Below are positions 7,405 to 10,255 of a stretch of DNA of 10,255 bases, one piece after another. The DNA lies in contig JAILEL010000086.1 in assembly GCA_024687845.1 (NCBI GenBank), forward strand, positions 1-10,255, given 5' to 3'. The position numbers and the translations under genes are program-made. Each line of letters starts with the position of its first letter. Within the stretch, counting starts at the first letter, position 1. The stretch is from Eubacterium sp. (GTDB lineage: Bacteria; Bacillota_A; Clostridia; Lachnospirales; Lachnospiraceae). The notes beneath the pieces are model-generated. The model had not been told where the DNA came from, ran no database searches, and worked only from the letters and a program-made list of their open reading frames with translations.

Positions 7405-8226
7405 ATGAGCGAAGCAGTTATAAAGTTAGATAATGTAAAAAAATCCTATGGTAGCCATGTGGTACTGAATGGTGTCAATATGCAGGTTAACAAAGGTGAC
7501 ATATATGGATTGATAGGTCGAAATGGAGCTGGTAAAACGACAATCTTTAAGATGATACTTGGACTATCAGAAGTAAATGAGGGCTCTGTGTCTATAGATG
7601 GTTCCACAAATGATAAACAACTCTATGATAACCGTTCAAAGATAGGATTCTTAGTAGGTGCAAGATTTTATGGATATCTCAATGCTCGTAATAACCTTCG
7701 TTATACAGCAACATTAAAGGGAATCCCTAAGAAGAAGCAGAAGGAAGAGATAGATAGAGTTCTTGAAATTGTAGGACTAAAGGATGTTAAGAAACCAGTT
7801 AAGAAATATTCACTTGGTATGGGACAGAGATTGGGAATAGCAAGTGCGATAATCGGAAGTCCTGAGATACTGATACTTGATGAGCCTACAAATGGCTTAG
7901 ATCCTCAAGGAATCGCTGATATCAGGCATCTGATACAGAGACTTAGAGATGAGTACGGTATGACTGTAATCGTATCAAGTCATATCTTGTCTGAGCTGGA
8001 GAACACTGCAGATAGATTCGGTATTGTTAACGAGGGTATTGTTGTTAAGGAGATCACACAGAAGGATCTCCAGGAGAAACAGCCGGTAGTTGAGATAGCA
8101 GTTGAGGATGCTGAGCAGGCAAAGCGAGTACTTGAAGAAAATGGTATCGAGGTTTTACGTGAGGTGGTTGAGAAGTCTTCGCTTGAGGATTTCTACTTCC
8201 GCATAATCGGAGGTTCAGAAGAATGA
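7405..8226 (+). CDS. ABC transporter ATP-binding protein, LanF/BcrA-like
   Basis: A 273-residue ATPase that would drive the two permeases encoded next. Walker A is GRNGAGKTT (38-46), the signature YSLGMGQR (135-142), Walker B LILDEP (156-161), the D-loop NGLDP follows, and the switch histidine is H193 in VSSH. The Q-loop region reads IGFLVGARFYGYLNARNNL, with Gly (G85) where related ATPases have Gln or, in LanF/BcrA types, Glu. That residue usually links ATP binding to the permease, so this is a real deviation to note. The C-terminal domain (about 215-273) ends in SSLEDFYFRII, matching the SLEDYY ending of the first ATPase. The start at 7405 is preferred over 7384 because of AAGGA 7 nt upstream. 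It begins 14 nt after the M13 peptidase stop and overlaps the next gene by 4 nt (ATGA). Confidence 0.93.
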   Translation: MSEAVIKLDNVKKSYGSHVVLNGVNMQVNKGDIYGLIGRNGAGKTTIFKMILGLSEVNEGSVSIDGSTNDKQLYDNRSKIGFLVGARFYGYLNARNNLRYTATLKGIPKKKQKEEIDRVLEIVGLKDVKKPVKKYSLGMGQRLGIASAIIGSPEILILDEPTNGLDPQGIADIRHLIQRLRDEYGMTVIVSSHILSELENTADRFGIVNEGIVVKEITQKDLQEKQPVVEIAVEDAEQAKRVLEENGIEVLREVVEKSSLEDFYFRIIGGSEE

Positions 8227-8939
8227 GAAATGTAATACGTGCGGATATAGAAAGAATAATTCGTAAACCATCTTTCTTGTGCATAATAGCATTAACGCTG
8301 ATTTTTCTTGCAACAAGAAAATCAGCAGATGTAGCTGAAGAACAGATCGAATATATAAAAGAATACTTTAATACATTACTTCTCTTTGCAGTAAGTATCC
8401 CTGTTTTTCTTAGTATTTATTCTGATGATATTAAAAGCGGCAGTGTGATTAGTCTTATTGGTAATGGTTTGTCACGTAAAAAGGTCATTCTGGCAAAATT
8501 AATCGATGTCACAGCTGTACTTACTGCATATTATTCAGTTGCATATATAGTTGCATTGATCAAAAATATGACCGCAGGAATAGCTATTACACCTAAGCAG
8601 AATCTGTTACTACTTGTGTATACCTTATTTTGTATTTTGAGAGGCGTAGGATTTTTCGCAGTGGCGTCATTAATAGTTTTTGTAACCTGGAGTCCATCTG
8701 GTGGTATGACAGCAATGCTTATTCTATTAGCAGCTTCAAGAATGACACTTTTGATTCTTCAGCAAAAGTTTACTGTTCCAATCTATGATTATAGTTTTGA
8801 CGGACTACTTGACAAATCTTATGCCAAGTTTGCAGTAGGAGACTTCGGCTGGCATATAATACCTGCAATAGTCATATACATTGGTGGAGCGATATTGTTA
8901 ACTGCTTTACTATTTAAGAAGAAGGAGATAGACCTATGA
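8223..8939 (+). CDS. ABC-2 type permease, first of a paralogous pair (LanE/LanG-like arrangement)
   Basis: A 238-residue membrane protein with about six hydrophobic helices (roughly 17-31, 50-67, 95-115, 127-155, 160-180 and 210-231) and a C-terminal KKKEIDL tail. It is clearly paralogous to the next gene: both begin MRN(V/L)I(R/K)AD and share IY(S/A)DD(I/F)K, then G(N/H)G(L/I)SR, before the third helix, and both end in KKE(I/L)D plus a hydrophobic residue. One ATPase followed by two short related permeases is the LanFEG layout of lantibiotic immunity transporters. GGAGGT (8209-8214) lies 8 nt before the ATG, which overlaps the ATPase stop as ATGA. Function as half of a heteromeric exporter is inferred. 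Confidence 0.87.
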   Translation: MRNVIRADIERIIRKPSFLCIIALTLIFLATRKSADVAEEQIEYIKEYFNTLLLFAVSIPVFLSIYSDDIKSGSVISLIGNGLSRKKVILAKLIDVTAVLTAYYSVAYIVALIKNMTAGIAITPKQNLLLLVYTLFCILRGVGFFAVASLIVFVTWSPSGGMTAMLILLAASRMTLLILQQKFTVPIYDYSFDGLLDKSYAKFAVGDFGWHIIPAIVIYIGGAILLTALLFKKKEIDL

Positions 8940-9685
8940 GAAATCTTATAAAGGCAGATATGCAGAGAATACTTAGAAAGAAGTCAATCTGGTTGGCATT
9001 TATATTCATGATAGCTATTGTTGCTGGAGAGATTTTATATAAGGTAAATGTGGCTCCAGATAGAAACTTAGGATTTGCAGTGGCAGCTTCAGACGGTATA
9101 GGTTATGTCGGACTTGTATTGGGAATCATTTTGGTTCTGAATATCTATGCTGATGACTTTAAGGTTGCAACATATATAAATATAGTCGGACATGGAATCA
9201 GCAGGCTGAAGTATATAATAACCAAGTATCTTGATGCTATGATCATACTTGTGGGGATATATGCATGTGCAGGAGTTCTTGTTCTTGGACTTCAAGCAGG
9301 ACTGGGAGTGACACTTTCTTCATTAGAGATATCATTTGTATTCTGGAGATTCGTAAGTGAGATAATATATGCCGCAGCAGGCATCTCAGTTGCATCACTA
9401 TGCTTCTTCATTACTGAAAATAGTGCTATAGGAGTACTTGCATTCTTAGGTATTGAATTAGTCATTCCTGTAGCTCTAGAATTTGTTAGAACAAATCCTA
9501 CGGTGGTGAAGTATCACCTGGACAGAATCTATCTTTATGATATTTGTTCTTCAATGCTCAGCGACTTTCTGATGAGACAGACAGGGGCTGGACTTCTTAA
9601 GCTCATTTTGGTTATTACTGTATATGTGATTGCAGCAATAGTTGGTTCTATAATTTACTTTAGAAAGAAAGAACTGGATTTTTAA
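8936..9685 (+). CDS. ABC-2 type permease, second of a paralogous pair
   Basis: A 249-residue membrane protein with about six helices (roughly 18-36, 54-72, 100-121, 136-158, 162-183 and 219-241) and the tail FRKKELDF. Similarity to the preceding permease at the N-terminus, in the IYADDFK and GHGISRLK region and at the C-terminus points to an old duplication. The two most likely form a heterodimeric channel driven by the ATPase at 7405. AAGGAGA lies 7 nt before the ATG, which overlaps the previous stop by 4 nt. This is the last gene of the M13 peptidase operon; no convincing terminator with a T tract follows. The substrate is unknown, and a peptide is inferred from the co-transcribed M13 peptidase and the ATPase type. 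Confidence 0.87.
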   Translation: MRNLIKADMQRILRKKSIWLAFIFMIAIVAGEILYKVNVAPDRNLGFAVAASDGIGYVGLVLGIILVLNIYADDFKVATYINIVGHGISRLKYIITKYLDAMIILVGIYACAGVLVLGLQAGLGVTLSSLEISFVFWRFVSEIIYAAAGISVASLCFFITENSAIGVLAFLGIELVIPVALEFVRTNPTVVKYHLDRIYLYDICSSMLSDFLMRQTGAGLLKLILVITVYVIAAIVGSIIYFRKKELDF

Positions 9686-9700
9686 GAATAATTGAATAGA

Positions 9701-9720
9701 ATAATAGGTATTCCTATTAT
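9701..9720. repeat. Short perfect inverted repeat downstream of the second ABC operon
   Basis: ATAATAGG (9701-9708) and CCTATTAT (9713-9720) form an 8 bp perfect stem with a four-base TATT loop. No T tract follows on the plus strand, and only a mixed TA-rich stretch follows on the minus strand, so it is at best a weak transcription end or mRNA 3' stabilising hairpin. It lies 20-50 bp upstream of the point where a truncated acetyltransferase begins, so it may also mark a rearrangement junction. Confidence 0.45.
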
Positions 9721-9727
9721 ATGATAA

Positions 9728-10033
9728 AGCCAGATCTATTATGTAGAAGCCTACTCATGGACTGTAGGAACTTCGATATATATTGATAAAGAATGCCGCA
9801 GACAGGGCGCAGGTTCTCTGCTTTACAGGGAGCTGGAAAATGAGCTAAGGAAGATTGGAATCATCAATCTCCTGGCAGGTGTAGCATATTACGCTCAGGA
9901 AGATGAATACCTATCCCACGATAGCTTTCTTTTCCATGAAAAAGAAGGCTACAAGAAGGTGGCTCATATGGAAGAGGTAGGAAAGAAGTTTGATAGATGG
10001 TATGATCTTATCTGGATGCAGAAGAAGATATAA
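9728..10033 (+). pseudogene. 5'-truncated GNAT-family N-acetyltransferase remnant
   Basis: From just after an in-frame stop (9725-9727) the frame is open for 101 codons to TAA at 10031-10033. It reads as the C-terminal half of a GNAT acetyltransferase of the phosphinothricin-acetyltransferase-like type. AYSWTVGTSIYID forms the central strand, CRRQGAGSLLY is the acetyl-CoA-binding motif A (RRQGAG at 9797-9814), and the C-terminal part contains NLLAGVAY, FHEKEGYKKVAHM and KKFDRWYDLIWMQ. The family normally has about 60-75 residues before this point; they are absent, and no ATG, GTG or TTG with a ribosome binding site is available near the 5' end of the frame. The first in-frame methionine is far inside the domain. 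The N-terminal coding part is not found in the other frames of the short gap upstream. I infer a deletion remnant that no longer makes a working enzyme. The exact 5' border is uncertain. Confidence 0.75.
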
Positions 10034-10048
10034 ATGAAGAAGACATTT

Positions 10049-10055
10049 AGGAGGG
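10049..10055 (+). promoter_or_regulatory. Strong ribosome binding site before the terminal dehydrogenase-like ORF
   Basis: AGGAGGG lies 6 nt before a GTG codon at 10062. It shows that translation is set up to begin here although the protein lacks the usual N-terminal domain. Confidence 0.7.
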
Positions 10056-10061
10056 ATTACT

Positions 10062-10255
10062 GTGAAAGTTTTAGTTTATAATGGAGTGACAATAGCTGAG
10101 CATATAATCGCAGTATCGCTTATGATGATGAGAAAACTTACACTGACTTATGCCTCGTCTTTGCAGGGAGAGTGGGGAAGTTTATCAATGCAGAAATCGC
10201 TCAAGGATTGTCATATTACAGTTCTGGGAACGGGGGATATTGGAACCTGTTTTGC
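10062..10255 (+). CDS. D-2-hydroxyacid dehydrogenase-like protein with missing N-terminal half; runs off the window
   Basis: Starting from GTG, 64 residues are visible before the window ends. After MKVLVYN the sequence passes directly into GVTIAEHIIAVSLMMMRKL, the hinge helix that opens the NAD-binding domain of D-isomer-specific 2-hydroxyacid dehydrogenases. It then reaches the Rossmann motif VLGTGDIG (GxGxxG at residues 56-61). In complete members this glycine motif lies near residue 140-160, so about 90 residues of the N-terminal catalytic lobe are missing. The strong ribosome binding site and the plausible native beginning MKVLVYN suggest an in-frame internal deletion joining the first few codons to the hinge, rather than simple truncation. 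The reading frame stays open to the edge, so the remaining C-terminal part may be intact. It follows the acetyltransferase remnant by 28 nt. Family call fairly sure; functional state doubtful. Confidence 0.7.
   Translation, partial: MKVLVYNGVTIAEHIIAVSLMMMRKLTLTYASSLQGEWGSLSMQKSLKDCHITVLGTGDIGTCF

Noticed and set aside
10034..10081. A 15-codon ORF (ATGAAGAAGACA start) between the acetyltransferase remnant and the dehydrogenase
   Set aside because: It has no ribosome binding site, overlaps the next gene's Shine-Dalgarno and start, and has no recognisable content.
1..10255. CRISPR array, tRNA/rRNA genes, insertion sequences, prophage or lantibiotic biosynthesis genes
   Set aside because: No regularly spaced repeats, tRNA-like folds, transposase or integrase motifs, LanB/LanC/LanM-like proteins or double-glycine leader peptides were seen on either strand.

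Overview
The window looks like chromosomal DNA of a low-GC Gram-positive anaerobe, most likely a Clostridia/Lachnospiraceae member of the Butyrivibrio type. The reasons are the AT-rich sequence, strong GGAGG ribosome binding sites, 4-8 nt gene overlaps, Rho-independent terminators and the protein families present. The genus is inferred from general resemblance; no search was run. All recognised genes are on the plus strand.

Layout. (1) Positions 3-146 hold the C-terminal end of a membrane protein, probably an FtsX-type permease, closed by a terminator at 196-227. (2) Positions 303-5126 hold an OmpR-family response regulator, a BcrA/LanF-type ABC ATPase, one ABC-2 permease, a histidine kinase with no extracytoplasmic sensor domain, and an M18 aminopeptidase. 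The last four genes are tightly packed or overlapping. Between the regulator and the ATPase is a promoter-like region with three (T/C)TTAAG boxes at 11-12 bp spacing just upstream of a TATTAT element, a plausible target of the regulator. A strong terminator (5187-5220) closes this block. (3) Positions 5333-9685 hold a second operon: a lipoprotein M13 (neprilysin/PepO-like) zinc endopeptidase, a second ABC ATPase and two paralogous ABC-2 permeases, with 14 nt gaps or ATGA overlaps. (4) Positions 9686-10255 look decayed. There is a GNAT acetyltransferase without its N-terminal half, then a D-2-hydroxyacid dehydrogenase whose N-terminal catalytic half appears to be missing; it runs off the window.

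How the genes may work together (inference). The parts match those of peptide-antibiotic (lantibiotic/bacitracin-type) sensing and resistance modules: a two-component system, BcrAB/LanFEG-like exporters and peptidases on both sides of the membrane. The M13 lipoprotein could cut extracellular peptides, the ABC transporters could expel peptides from the membrane, and the M18 enzyme could finish peptides that reach the cytosol. No precursor peptide, lanthionine synthetase or bacteriocin gene is visible, so immunity/resistance or peptide-signal handling fits better than biosynthesis.
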